64,000 nt of DNA from positions 186,001-250,000 of the forward strand of contig JABVXU010000041.1 of NCBI GenBank assembly GCA_013365365.1, read 5' to 3'. A program made the position numbers and the translations under genes. Below, piece by piece: positions 24,903 through 37,400 of the stretch (positions within the stretch are counted from its first letter, which is position 1; each line of letters starts with the position of its first letter). Below the pieces are notes generated by a model. It ran no database searches, was not told the DNA's origin, and was given only the letters and a program-made list of their open reading frames with translations. The stretch comes from Cruorifilaria tuberocauda (Eukaryota > Nematoda > Chromadorea > Rhabditida > Onchocercidae).

Positions 24903-27900
24903 TTAAGAAATCATGAAAGCAAACTTTGGGTTTTTCAAGACGACTCCTTTCATAGTTGGTATTATGATACCAACTTGCAGAATATCAGTAAGTAATTGCT
25001 CAAGAAATTCAGCACCGAAAAGGCCGAGATCACCGAACGTTGCTTGGTCAACATCTCGGACATGAGATTCAAGCAATTTGAAGTCTAAATTTTCAATTGA
25101 AACATTTCCAATGATAGTTGTACGATTTAACCACAAATTAATACTGGATGTCATCTTTGTATCAGCTCGTATGATCTGAAGTTAGATAGTTGAATATTCT
25201 GTGTATCTTTTTTTTAGTTTTTATATTATTGGAATCTAATCAAATTCGCTTTTAAAATTTTGCACTTAAATTCGAAAAATTTCCATCTAAATTTTACTTT
25301 TCTAATCCGGTTGCTAATTAGCAATATTTTTCTTAACCATTACACTGTCTAACTATTAGCTATAATACATTGTTTATCAATATGAAAATTTTTAACTGTT
25401 AAATCAACTTGTTTAATTTATCCGATGATTACTAATTTTTTTCACTGTTAATACAAACAGAAAACTTGCCATTATTTTTAATTGTGTCGAATTTCGTGGT
25501 CTAACAAACATATTCATACTGCCATAAAGCCGAAATCGTGCACGCTTTTCCACAAAAACGAATAGCGGTGACTGGAAAAAAACTTGTTTTTCGAGAAAAA
25601 ATCCATTAATAAGCATATTTATTTTATCATTCGAGGCCACCCAGTTAACTATTGCAACAGGAAACTGTGATAAATTAAACTAAGTAATCATTTTGAGAAA
25701 AATGATGAGTTAATTGAATTTCCAATTAACGTGAAAATAAATAGACTGAGAAGAAAAAAAAAAGAAACAATCGAAAATTATTATTTTTATAATTAACCTT
25801 TCTAGTGGAAAAATGAATCTCAACTTCACGATTCGGATACTGATTGGACAATTCACCAAGATATTCACCAATACAATAACCGCTTTCACAAGTGGTTAGC
25901 AAAAGAGTTTTAAGCTGTGGACTTGATTCAGGACCAACAATAAAATCCATATATTTGTATTTATATGCATGAAATAATAATGAATTGACAAGATAATCTG
26001 TTGCGATAAACTCTGCCATGTGAACACCTAAAAAGGAAAATTTTCCTTTCAAATATTCGATTTTATCCATTTGCCTTGCGGGTAAATTGATGTTCTGTCA
26101 TTGACAAACTTTCCTTACATCCCTTTCTTTTTTTTCATGTAAAATCTGATAACATGTACGAACCACGTGAAATGAGCTTTTTTTTGAATTTACTAACTGG
26201 TTGATACAGAAGGCTGTCAATAGGATATGCCGCAAAAATTGGAAATTGATTTGAAAGGATAACGCAAAAAAATAAATTGAAAAAAGTAAAGTTTGGTGAA
26301 AAGTTGGAAAGGTTGGTTTAAGTTGGTACCGGTACACAATAGTAGATGGATGTAATAAATCTTGAGATAGTTAAGTAGAAGTTATTTGTGACAGAAATTA
26401 CAATAGGTATCAATCTTATCTTGATGATTTTATAATATTACGCATAATTTAAGATTAATCATTTTTTTTAAACATGTGCAAGTTTTAAACATTGATATTC
26501 AACATAAATATGTTTTTTATTGAAGGTCAAGCGTGAATGAGTATTGATTCTCGTGCAAATTTCATAGAGCTTACGAATTTATTCGTATGAATAATTGAGT
26601 CTTAAACTGTTACTAAAATTTTGAAACGTATTGCTGAACAATTATTCAACTTACCACTTGGTGGAGGAATATAAATATTCGGAGGATGGAAAGGAGTTCC
26701 TCCATAACCATTCCTGAAGAATAAAAAGCAAAATATTTTATCATTTTTGAATAATTGCCTAAAAAAGCTTTAAAAACAATTTGAAAAAGCATTAAATAAA
26801 ACATTTCAATACTTTATCCTTTCCTAATTAAACAATATTCTTTGAAGTTTATTCATTATTTTAGATCGATCTATTTTTTATAGAGACATAAATGACAATA
26901 AGGACGATAATATGAAATGTTTTTTTAACAGTAAATGGAATGATTTAAAGTTATGCATTCTTCTTAATGAAGTATTCGCTAGATTATCCAGCATGTGCTT
27001 TATCTAATGATGAGCACTAGCACATTTAGAAGCACTGTTCATTCAATTTCCGAAAACGCTCCTAGTCTCGATTGGTATCCAGTTTAAATCCTTATCATCA
27101 AAAAAAAAAATTCACGTTGCATTTTTAAAGGTCATCTTCATTTAATAAAAATATTTCTAAACTGACCAAGAAATTTCTCCCCGTGATAGCATCTCAATAG
27201 TTCCGTATGCGATAAGTGGGTCACGAATGAGTCGATAATCCAAGATAAAACTTTTCTGCCGTAAATGATTGACAATATTTAATAAACTAATATTTTTTGC
27301 TCCAATTTTGCCAAACTTGCTAAGCGGTTTTCTTGCTGGTAAATTAAAAGATATCCCAAATATATCCATCGAATTTTCATTGATAGGTATCTAAACTGTA
27401 GTTTTGTTTTTACCAAAGTTAAGATTTCATTTTAATAACATCAACTTTCATACTTTCGATATTATTTTACAGCGGTAATTGAAAAGATTGCAGTAATTTT
27501 ATAATTATTATGGCAGTTCCGAGAAAAAAATATCACGATATCATCATCCAAAGAGCTCATTTGTTAGCTTGCCATATTTATTCACTTCCAGTTCATTTAC
27601 CACCCTCTAATTGCATATAATTCGACTTCAATATTGTTGATTAAAATTAAAAAGTTACCTGAAGAGGCATTGTCGCTAATATATAGTTCATATCTTTATT
27701 AATCATATTCTTTATCATTTGACATATACGATCCTCTACAATCGGTTTGAAATGGGCAATTATGAAAGCTGAAATATTTGTCGATAAATGGATTGAAAAA
27801 TAAAAAACAGAAATTAAGGCGCTTTTAGACAGAATTGATTGATGGAGACATTTTCACCTTTGAAAGTATTAATGAAGAAATCAGTGATAACACCAGTGTT

Positions 27901-29492
27901 CCGAACATTCAAATCAACATAGCCAACCTCAGCGCGACAATAGGTAGATTGTACCATTGGAGCACCAGCTCGTGTTCTACAAATTTACACGTTTAAAAAC
28001 TGAAATATTAAAATTATAATATATTCAAAGATATGCTTACAGCTTTATTTACACTAAAATGATGATGTCGATCGTATCAATATATCAGTATATTAATAAA
28101 AAAGCAAGCTACATGGACGAACCTAGCTAATCTTACAGCCATTGTTAAGCTTACGTGACCGAATAAAGTTTCGAATTGTCCACGAATTGGTACCGCTGGA
28201 ATTAAAAATGGCCCAGTAAATATTGCTTCGAATTCGCCTCCTGCTCTAAATATTTTCCAACTTTTGAAAAGGATTGCAATGAATATAGAAATAAATCTAC
28301 AAATATAAAAATGCATTCATTTAATTGTTAGTAAAAAAGTAAATGATATTATTTTATTCCAAACCTAATATGCATTTTAGCCATTGACCATGTAAACATA
28401 TCTGGCGGTGATAATTCCAGGCTATATTCCGATGGTGACCAGTATTTTGAAACATATGCATTGTATATGGAAACCTGAAAGAAGACGATGAAAATATTTA
28501 TTTTTGAAAATTCAACAAATATGATCAAAAAAAAGTAGATTTACGATTATTAAAGTTGTTCGATTATTCACAGCGAAGTGTTTTCTTGTAATAGCCAACC
28601 GAATGGAAGTTTCTTTCAAAAAATAGAAAAAAGAGAAAGAGGAAAACTCATCAAAAATTGTTCCCTTTTCTATTCATCTGCCAGTTGAAATATGGTCGTT
28701 TAACGAGAGTATATATTTATTTTCTGTCAGAGGTGGTGCTTACCAATTAATGTCGAAAGTGGCGAGATGAAAGTTATTTCAAGCACAGCACTATGCTACG
28801 ATACATATTCCGCTAGAGTGGGGGAATTTTATTTTCATTCACTTATCCATTTTTCAAAAAATGAAGGCAACAGACAAAGTGGTGGTCATTTAAAGAAAAA
28901 AGTTATTGTATTAAGGGTTGATTAATTAATTAGTTCGATTGGTTAGTACTATATAATAGTATATTATTATAGCTATTCCAAACATTCATTGTATTTATAT
29001 TTATTTACCTGACCAGCTTCAATAGCTTCTGTAATAGTTGGCAGTTGAATTCGTAATATTTCATCATTCACAATTTTCATGCCTATTTCACGTAGATATG
29101 CAAGACCAGAGGACATTAATCTCATATGGATACCAGGATTGTGGACATTCGTATTTGTCTGGAGCAAGGATTTTAAATCAAAAGAGATTTGACACATTTC
29201 TGAAATTTGTGACAGCATATATGTCTTACCACTAATGCTGTTTTGGAAATCGCTGTTATCGCACTGATTATATAAATCAGTTATAAATCTAAATTATTGT
29301 TATTTCTACTTTAAAAAAATCAATTTAAAAACTTCGTCTGAAAAAATAAAGAAAAATGAGAGGAACAGATGCTATTTAAAGTATATTCCAAATATTATAC
29401 ATTACCAATAACAATGTTGACACGTTCTCATCTCCTGATACTCGTGTATCCAGAATTGTAAAAAGTGGAATAATAATCGTCAAATACATCAT
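24903..29492 (-). CDS. Secreted LBP/BPI/CETP-family lipid-binding protein, eleven exons
   Basis: The exons, right to left, are 29492-29413, 29288-29009, 28474-28365, 28260-28123 (or from 28296), 27976-27858, 27768-27659, 27390-27167, 26713-26655, 26027-25798, 25664-25446 and 25175-24903. All are in phase, giving about 613 residues. It opens MMYLTIIIPLFTILDTRVSG, a signal peptide. About 60 residues later NPGIHMRLMSSGLAYLREIG begins the N-terminal BPI barrel. MVQSTYCRAEVGYVDLNV and VEDRICQMI hold the Cys pair that forms the family's single disulfide. A proline linker (PPNIYIPPPSG) joins the second barrel. The first donor (TT|GTTATT) is weak but needed for phase. The start of exon 4 is ambiguous: a poor CAAAAG acceptor gives the better family match. 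Relatives bind lipids or lipopolysaccharide; the ligand here is unknown. It is longer than mammalian BPI because of the extra N-terminal segment. Confidence 0.88.
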
Positions 29493-29499
29493 CACATAC
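29493..29499 (-). promoter_or_regulatory. Trans-splice acceptor and start-stop mini-ORF before the BPI-family gene
   Basis: ATTAATTTCAG ends at 29500 on the minus strand. The leader GTATGTG follows directly, and its ATG is followed at once by TGA, whose A is the first base of the ATG at 29492 (ATGTGATGATG). If leader RNA is added here, ribosomes would meet a start-stop codon pair overlapping the true start. Confidence 0.45.
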
Positions 29500-32400
29500 C
29501 TGAAATTAATGAACAATCTGCGATGAAGAAATAATTTAAAAAAAAATATGATGCGAGAAAAAAAATGGAAACATTACGCAGAAATGATGCAACGGGTTGA
29601 ATGCTATGTTAGGAGTATCACAAATAAAAGGAAGCAACAGCATATAATAATGGGTCGAATGCTATCCATCCAGACAACTAAAAATATTCTGTGACGAATG
29701 TTTAAAAACAAGTTTTATATAATGGTGTAGCAAACATTTTTAATAAGAATGTTTGATCGGATTGAATTGAATGATGATTGTTGGAAGATAAAGCATCATT
29801 CACTGTTATGAGAAAAACATATTGGTAGTATTTCAGCAAACATTATCATCAATCAACAATACCAGGAGGCAGAAACATTGAAAGCTGTTTAAGGTAGCTG
29901 TGTGACATTATGCCAGGTTGAATTTGTTCATTGCGAACATATATCAACGTCAAGGTTTTCTCTCTTCCAGTCGGCCGATTTTCATCTCTTGTTCGATTCC
30001 ATTTCATTACTACTGATAAGTGAATAGATGGATAGATGGATAGATGGACGGAAGAACAGGCACACGTTGTACAAATGCACGAATTATTGCTGTTGCCCTA
30101 TGTGTATCCGTCCGAACAGGTTGTAGATAAATATATCATTATCCGGCTGGCCCTTTCTCATAACATTTATTTCAAGTTTAATCCTTCAATATAGTTTCTT
30201 TTTTTCTTCTCTCTTTTTTTAAATCCATATATAGCAATCATTAATAGCATTATTCAGCAGATGATTTATTAAACATCAAAATGATTTAATAGTATCCAAT
30301 ATAAATGACTTCAGAATATTCCCACACCATTATATTTAACGTATTATTATTAAACATAGAAATGCATTAGGCTGATTAATCGGAGAAATACTTGGTAAAT
30401 CCTATCCTAAACTAAAATACACAATCTTTCAAATTTGAGAAATAAATGCACATTTAGATAATACTAATCTTTTACATTTGTATTTTAAATTTTCTCACAG
30501 ATATAATATTTGATATTTATGGGATGAAGGAATTTGTTGTGATGGCCTTGGAAATAATTTAGTCGATCGGTGTCGTTGCTAATTTTCGCCCAATTTCATC
30601 AATCTCTTAATAAATAAATAATGGAATTGTGCTGTAATTATATAATAATCAATTGCTGCAATTTATAATCCACGAGAGCTTAATCAACAAATAAATTAAA
30701 ATATAATTATCTAAACGGTTAACATTATGAGCTAATATTGCGGCCGTATTTATCACATCGCAATGTCGCACCGATCAAAAATGCAAATGTGTTGAAGTTT
30801 TAGTAATGCTGAAGGAAAATACAATTTAGCGGCGTACAACCATTGTTGAAATAGTGAAATAAGCGAGGAGACCATTTTATAAGCCATTTTACATTTCCAT
30901 TATCTTTCTTAATGAATCCTTTTTTGTTTACAATATCCTGTTAACTAATTCTTTTCAATGAAAAACAAGCTTTTGTTATCGCCGTAAGAAGCATCAAGGC
31001 ATCAAATCATCAAATCAACACTAATTCAATTTTATCACTGTTAATGTTTTCGCTATTAAATTTTGATCCTCGTTTCAGAGATCTCTTTTTCATCATTTTG
31101 ATAACAATTTTGCATCGATGCTGGTTGATTCGAATTTATACAAGATACTGTGAATCATTTGAAATCCAATTCACCATGATAAATTAATCATAAATAATAT
31201 CATCTTTAATAAAGGGAACAATTAGATGATTAAACCTAAGTTAAATGTAAGAACATTTAAAATATTTTTGTTTCAGTATTATTTTTTAGTTTTAATTGAT
31301 TTGAAATCGAATCAATACCCAATTTGGACTATATAAGAAAAAAATTCAAGCATGAAAAATGGATTGTCTGCAATATTTCATAATTTAATCAATGTGAAAT
31401 ATTGAAAAGGAAAAGTATGACAACAAATACAACATATCATTGCGATATCTTTCGCTGGAACGGAATTGCTGTCATTACTCCTGTCTTGATTGTTGCCGTT
31501 ATTAATGAAATTTAATAGATAAAATCCGTCATAATCAGTGACATAAAAATTTTTATAAAATTTATTGATCAATTTTTGAAATGTCTAATGATTAAAATTA
31601 AAAATTTAGCCGGTAATGTTTTTAAGGCGATTCATATGATTTCATGTATTTTTCTCATTCTAGTGATATGCTTTTTTTATTGAATACTGTAGCTGTTATG
31701 TTACGGGAAGTAGAAAAAGATTACTCAACTGTCCATTAACGTAAAAAACCTCAAAATATATTATTTTTCAAGAAACAAGAATTGAAAATTCTAGTGATTT
31801 TTTTTTAATTGATTAGAATTCAATAGAGTCTACTGATCTTTACACATACGAGTTTTCAAGTTTTCGAGATAACATTTATAATCGGTATTCTAATGATTGC
31901 GTTAATTCATCATTTTATATTTTCTTTGACGACCAATAATTATTTATTTCAATTTTCCCTTAAAATTCATTCAAAACATCTTCTTATCATTATAATACTT
32001 TGTTGAATGGAAAGCTCAACGTTTTCAAACAAAAAAATTTTATACTTGAGAAGAAAGAAATTGTTGAAATGATGAAGGAATTTGAAGAAAATTGAATTAT
32101 CAATAATAATTGAGGATTATTTTTCCAATTTAAAAGTGGATATTTTATTGTTAAGCGCTGATAACTAATTTAGTTAATCAAAAAGAAAGAACTGATACAA
32201 AATTAGATTTGTATCAATGAGCAAAGCAGGTCAAAGCAACTACTTAAAAAAAAAAAAAACATCATGATATTGTTTGTCGGATGTGAAAGTTTCCCTTGCA
32301 TTTATGATCATATGTCACGAATATTTCACGCTCCAAAAATAATCCAAAATGAAGTCTTGTTTAAGATGTCTAAATTTTGGGAAATATTTTGATAAAAAAA

Positions 32401-34468
32401 CAGATTTTATTGAATTTTTTTTATTTCACATAATTTAATTAAATAATATTAATTGTTAAAATTGATTACTTTTTTTTCAAAAGAAATTCATTTGGTAGAA
32501 ATTTGGTAGTATTAAAATATGAAAAGCGTTCCAAAAAGATCCCAATATCACCGCTAATACGATTTATTATATTGCTGTAATTGATAAGGATTTTCGATGA
32601 TACAAGAAATCAAATAATAATAATTGTACATGCAACTGTCACAACCAATCAGTTATGAAACGGTAACAACAATTTATCGATAACGCCCAGTAACATAACA
32701 TCTATAACATGGCACATTGGATAAACAAGCGCTTAATTTTCATAATAACAGAAGCATCATTAAACAAATTTCTTCATGAACCTGTCCAATCTTAACTTTA
32801 GTTTAATATTTCGCTTTAAATTTTCATTCTATCAATCTGCTTAAAGAACATGATAATAAGTGTTAGTTATAAAAAAACTACACCAACTCTTTAGGATAGA
32901 TTGATAACATCAGAATGACACAACAGATTCTTCAATTTCAAAGTAACTCATATTGGTTATTGCATAAAATGCATAAATTTTTTAGCAGAGAAATGCTTTG
33001 AATGAAAAAGATAGAAGAAATGCGGAAGAGATCATTTGCGTTTTTCGCAAACACTAGCTGTGTCAATTAATAAGCAGAAAGTAATATGAAGAAATAAAGA
33101 AATATTCTAAAAATGACAATATACAATAATACAAAGTGCCTTTTCCTACACATTTTGAAATAAATAAAAGGAAAGAATTTATAGAAATTTAAATTCGAAT
33201 ATAGAATACAAAAGATGCTCGAGAACAGAAATCTACAATATCTACAAGAAATACACAGTTCTTACCGACATTTTGGATTTATGATTCTTAAATTATTAAT
33301 TTAGACATAAATGATAATAAAACCATCGGATAATACGTTTTGTCTTTAACAATATTTGGCTAAGCAACATTTATAAATGTTCAACAATCGGCTAAGTAAG
33401 AACTACGCTTAGAGCAAATCAAGGAAGTAAACCAAACACTGAAAATGATTAGTATGAATGCTGTAAAACATAATAGATGTAAGTATAGATATGGATATCA
33501 AGTGAAAGTGCAGGAGTTTTTTAGAATTTGTGAAATAAGATGTGAATACTTTTCAAGCATATCAAATACTGTATTACTTATTTTAAAAAGTGTATTTTAT
33601 TTTGGAAAAGATCAACGGTTAATAGCAATGAAATGCTTGATGTAATTAAAATTTGAGGTAGTAAATGAATCAATGAATCAATTGAATTTTTAATTGTTTC
33701 ATCTAAAGAACTCATTTTGCGAAATACATTCAAATTTCATGTTAAGCTACGAAAGTAATATCCTGAACTTTCAAACAAACAAATCTATAGTCGAAATTTG
33801 AGCAATATAAGATTCGATTGTAAAATAATAAATTCACATATTTGAAATTGAAATATGAGAAAAAAAGCAATGAAAGCAGAAATTTCTGGTTGCAGAACAC
33901 AATAAATTCAGTGAATATTGTGCTTTTTGCTTCTCTTTTTCCTTTATTTTATAGCTAAATGATCTCAAATAAAATCTATAGCATAAAAAAATTAAGAAAA
34001 CGGTTTTCATTTTAAATTAAATTACGAAAATATTTTATTTTGTTGATGCAACATTGGTAGAACCAAAAATAAAAAAAGAGGAGGAAATTGAATATGCATC
34101 TTTGGCAAAAACAGTGAAATTTTTGTCATTATTCATTGTTTCGGTCATCACAAAAATATTGAATTGTTTTTAAATTCGCATTCCATACATTCGTGCTGAA
34201 CTACGCAATCCTTAAATTATAGTGCAATTACATTTCAATTAAGTACACAGAATTATTAAAATTATAAAATATGTCAATTTGACTTTGCAAACATTGGCTT
34301 CTCGTTCACCTATCATATTGACAAAATCGGAATCATTACATTTCAATAAAAAAAATTTCCAAATTCATCATTTCATCAGGTATTATTTAATATGTTTGTT
34401 ATAATACAGAACTTTTAGCGTTTTTATGTCTACTCCTTACGGAAAAATAAGATATAAGCATAGAAATA
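29500..34468. other. Gene-free AT-rich intergenic region
   Basis: About 5 kb. The part nearest the BPI gene (29900-30140) is somewhat richer in GC and holds a short GATA/GATG repeat at 30022-30051; it may be promoter sequence. The rest is AT-rich with only short, biased open frames. No tRNA with matching arms was found. Confidence 0.55.
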
Positions 34469-37400
34469 TTACGTATACAGTATTATTTGAATGGAAAATG
34501 AAAATTTTCTCTTTCCAAATAACTCACTCAAAATAGCATTGTAGATCTTTTTTCGAGCACCCATTGTCGAAACACCAATATCTTTAAGGTTTTGTTCGTC
34601 CAACAACAGGAAAGCTTCCATATCGATCTGTAAGTTGTGGTTAATGAGAGGAAGATGCAATCGATTGCTTTTTATAGTCCATATCACAATTCATTTTATT
34701 TAAAAATTAAGTTTTTTAAATCAATCCTGAAAGAAGTCAGTTGTAAATCTTCAAGATAGTAATAGTGGATTTATCAATTGCTTCATACTTCTTGATCTCT
34801 GAATTGTGCAAGATATTCGCTACAGCCTAATTGTGCAAGTACCATTGCTGGATCCACGAAAATGTGTATGTCCCAAACAAAGTCGTTTCCTATCAACGGT
34901 GATGATTCGAACACTCCAGTTGATGCAGAAAAGTCTAAAACATAGTGATTTTAATAGTAAATCATCCACAAGGTTGGAAGGAAATTCAAGATTTAGAGAA
35001 CAGCTAATAGCTATAAAATGTGTCGTGCTTTTAAATGGTATTGGCCTTTTTAATTGAGATAAAATAGGTAAAGAGAGGGAGAGAAAAGGAAACTCAAGAA
35101 AATCTGCGAAAATAAAATACGCTGAAGATGATCAAAATTTTTACTGGTTCCAACACTTGTAATAGGTCCTTGTAATTGATTCGATTGAAAGAGATGCAAG
35201 TTATGAGATGATAAAGATCCAATTAACGAATTCGAATTCGAGCTATCCTGAGCGTCGTCACCACGTTCATCCTCCTCTAATACAGATGCTAAGCCTACTG
35301 AAGATGTTATCGAACGATGAGCCTAAAAGGACCAATATTTTGAATTTATGAGGAACAAATTGCAAAATAGTCGCTAGGAACATTTGATAACTTTTTTGGG
35401 TAGTAATAGCTTGTAAAATTACGAAAAGATATCGCAATTTTTTTTTGTATAACTCAATTTAAACTTTTAAATTCTCAAAACCATCACTAGTCATTAGTTA
35501 GTCTAATTAGTAGAATAAACGGAACAACTGATAACGATTAGTACCGTAAGCTCTCTTTTAGACAATTGCACGCAACCATTTTTAATAAGAAATTATGTTA
35601 GCTCTAGATAGCAAATGGCAGCAAATGTCATAGCAATCCAACTAGTCATAAAATGATAGAAGTGATGATGACATGAGGAAGCTTGTATGTACTTCAAGTG
35701 ATCGAAATGTTTTACTTTGTCATTATTAAAATTAAGTGACTTCATTTACAACATGAACTGAATTTAGAGTGAAGTTACATACCGCACTTTCCATCAGATT
35801 TGTTTCTTGTTGTGTGTTTGATCGGGTATCATATTGATTTGCGGCACTATCAAAGAAACTCAAACTGCTTCTTAAAATATCTGCCGGCAATGAATTGCTA
35901 AAACCGTATCCAGCCCAAAGATCAGTAGGTTGTCGTACTTTTGCTGGGGTTCCGTTGTAAACGGCTAAATGTATACATCGGAATTCAGTATTTATATATC
36001 AATAAAATATTATTTATATGCAATATTCAATATTGGTGAGAAGTCTTAAAAACTTTTAAAGACTACTAATTTTATAAAGGCTAAAGTTGTAGCCCATTTC
36101 ACGCAAGAAATATTGAAGATTATGCAGAACTTTGGAGTAAAACAAACCGCGATTCGCCTTGAGTAGTAGTTGTTCTCTTGTTGGAAACCGCTCATTCCCA
36201 CTGCAAAAAACATTTCATTAATATTTTTGTTTTTATAAAAGGATTTTTCATTCCAAAATATTAAGATTACTTCACTACACGATCATTTATTATGCGATAA
36301 GATTTGATGGTCTTGGAACCGCCACACCTAAAAAGAACTTACTTCTTAAACATATCAATCTGCTTGATTCCAGCAAGTAAGGAATGAGCGATTGGAGATT
36401 CATTTGGATTCGGGGTTATTTGGGCATATCGATTCTGCATTTAAATCTTAGCATTATTTTGAAGATTTGAAAAAATTTCATATCTCGTGTTAAATTTTTA
36501 CAAAATAACGTAATTTGTTTTAATAGCAGCTATGTAAATATAAATGGAAATGAAGATTGAAATGAATTTGTTATTAGTTATTAAAGGTTTAACGTTTATT
36601 CACAAATTAAAATAAAAGACACAAATTTTAAACATACAGCGTCCGTTGCTGGCACATCAACCAATGCTTCAGCCAAGCGGCACTGACCCTCAAAGTTGCC
36701 AAATGTTGGCTTCTGTAGCGAATTTTGTGTTGCAATGTATAAAGTTTCTATGTTGCTACCTGCTTTAAAATGAACAAAAAGTAAAATGTTGGATATATTG
36801 TATGAATTTAAAAAGAACCGTTCCCTCTATCTTAATGTCCATATAAAATCATTCTTGCTAGCAATTTTCATGATAAAAATTGTTGATTGATTGAAAACAT
36901 ACTTAATAAACTTTGCGCTTCGATGCGCATATTTTCTATGAGTACTGAAATATGACCATTTTTGAAGAATTCGAATATATCCGGTACTGTGTTCAAGCTA
37001 TTTTGAACCAAATTTAAAATTCGTTCACGCGCCTGATACAACATGCATATATTCATTTCACTGCTACTTAGAACTACGAGCTGAAGAGATTATTTTTTTA
37101 GTAAAAGTATATTACTGTTCACTTTACCTTAATTCCTGAAATTTACGGTAAAAAACTTTAAATAAGAGTAATTAATTAAACTTGCCGTAGCATTACTAAC
37201 AGCTCGACTTTTTCGCCATTTTTCGCTAATACTGATGCCGAATTTTGTTTCGATCAAAGTTTTATCAATCAAATCGTAGTCAGATTCCAATATTCGATCA
37301 AATTGTATTGCTACAGGTAATAGACCCTGAAAATATTTTTGATAGTATAATTAGTGAACTTAATATCTACATAAACATGCAACAGGTGAATTTTGACAGA

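Noticed and set aside
29202..29231. Possible extra 30 bp intron (GTAAGA to TTTCAG) in exon 2 of the BPI-family gene
   Set aside because: It is too short for a nematode intron, and the sequence reads through in the same frame.
29970..30000. GTTCGATTCC, resembling a tRNA T-arm
   Set aside because: No matching acceptor stem, D-arm or anticodon arm could be placed upstream.
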